Origin: an uncultured Eubacteriaceae bacterium
GTDB lineage: Bacteria > Bacillota > Clostridia > Lachnospirales > CAG-274
Assembly: GCA_947565475.1 (NCBI GenBank)
Contig: CANOGI010000153.1
Span: 1-5,506, forward strand
Direction of reading: 5' to 3'
Length of the DNA stretch: 5,506 bases
Shown here: positions 5,479 through 5,506 of the stretch, one piece after another
Layout of the letters: every line of letters begins with the position of its first letter
Position numbering within the stretch: the first letter of the stretch is position 1
Notes under the pieces: generated by a model
The model's input: only the letters and a program-made list of their open reading frames with translations
Databases searched by the model: none
Told to the model about the DNA's origin: nothing
Program-made: the position numbers and the translations under genes

Positions 5479-5506
5479 AAATCAAGCCGGTGTGGAAAAC
5501 TAAATT

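Noticed and set aside
5258..5485. Minus-strand open frame of 75 codons across the end of the second SHOCT gene
   Set aside because: Most of it is antisense to the conserved SHOCT tail and it has no clear ribosome site.

Overview
The window looks like chromosomal DNA from a low-GC Gram-positive bacterium, most likely one of the Clostridia. The evidence is AT-rich sequence (by eye, mid-30s percent GC), strong purine-rich Shine-Dalgarno sites, an S-layer-homology (SLH) protein, and an M23 peptidase carrying LysM and G5 domains. I see no rRNA, tRNA, CRISPR array, integrase or intact transposase. No species can be named from this sequence alone.

Layout. Three genes lie on the minus strand and are read from right to left. 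The first (2612-4060) encodes a secreted SLH protein. The second (1062-2540) encodes a membrane-anchored LysM-G5-M23 peptidoglycan hydrolase. The third (79-777) encodes a single-pass membrane protein with an acidic helical extracellular domain that appears internally duplicated. Two genes lie on the plus strand (4352-4690 and 4704-5405) and encode small membrane proteins that both end in a SHOCT domain. The two groups diverge from a 291-base intergenic region. It holds a near-consensus sigma-A promoter with an extended -10 for the plus-strand pair, and a plausible, weaker promoter for the SLH gene.

How the genes may work together. The three minus-strand products all belong at the cell envelope: one held in the wall by SLH domains, one a wall-cleaving enzyme, one a membrane-tethered helical protein. 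No clear intrinsic terminator separates them, so partial co-transcription is possible, but a candidate promoter just before the peptidase gene and a 284-base gap before the third gene argue against one simple operon. The two SHOCT proteins form a tight two-gene unit with a 13-base gap and related C-terminal tails. SHOCT function is poorly known, so no role is assigned.

Non-coding. The gap between the peptidase gene and the helical-protein gene (778-1061) is the most structured part of the window. It holds a GC-rich cluster of three hairpins (936-998) and a separate long hairpin (834-871) that pairs better as minus-strand RNA because of a G-U pair. The last 100 bases (5406-5506) contain a nested inverted repeat without a U-tract. 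Most of the window is ordinary envelope-gene territory. I do not see a clear-cut new defence or mobile system; the structured leader, the duplicated helical protein and the SHOCT pair are the items most worth a second look.
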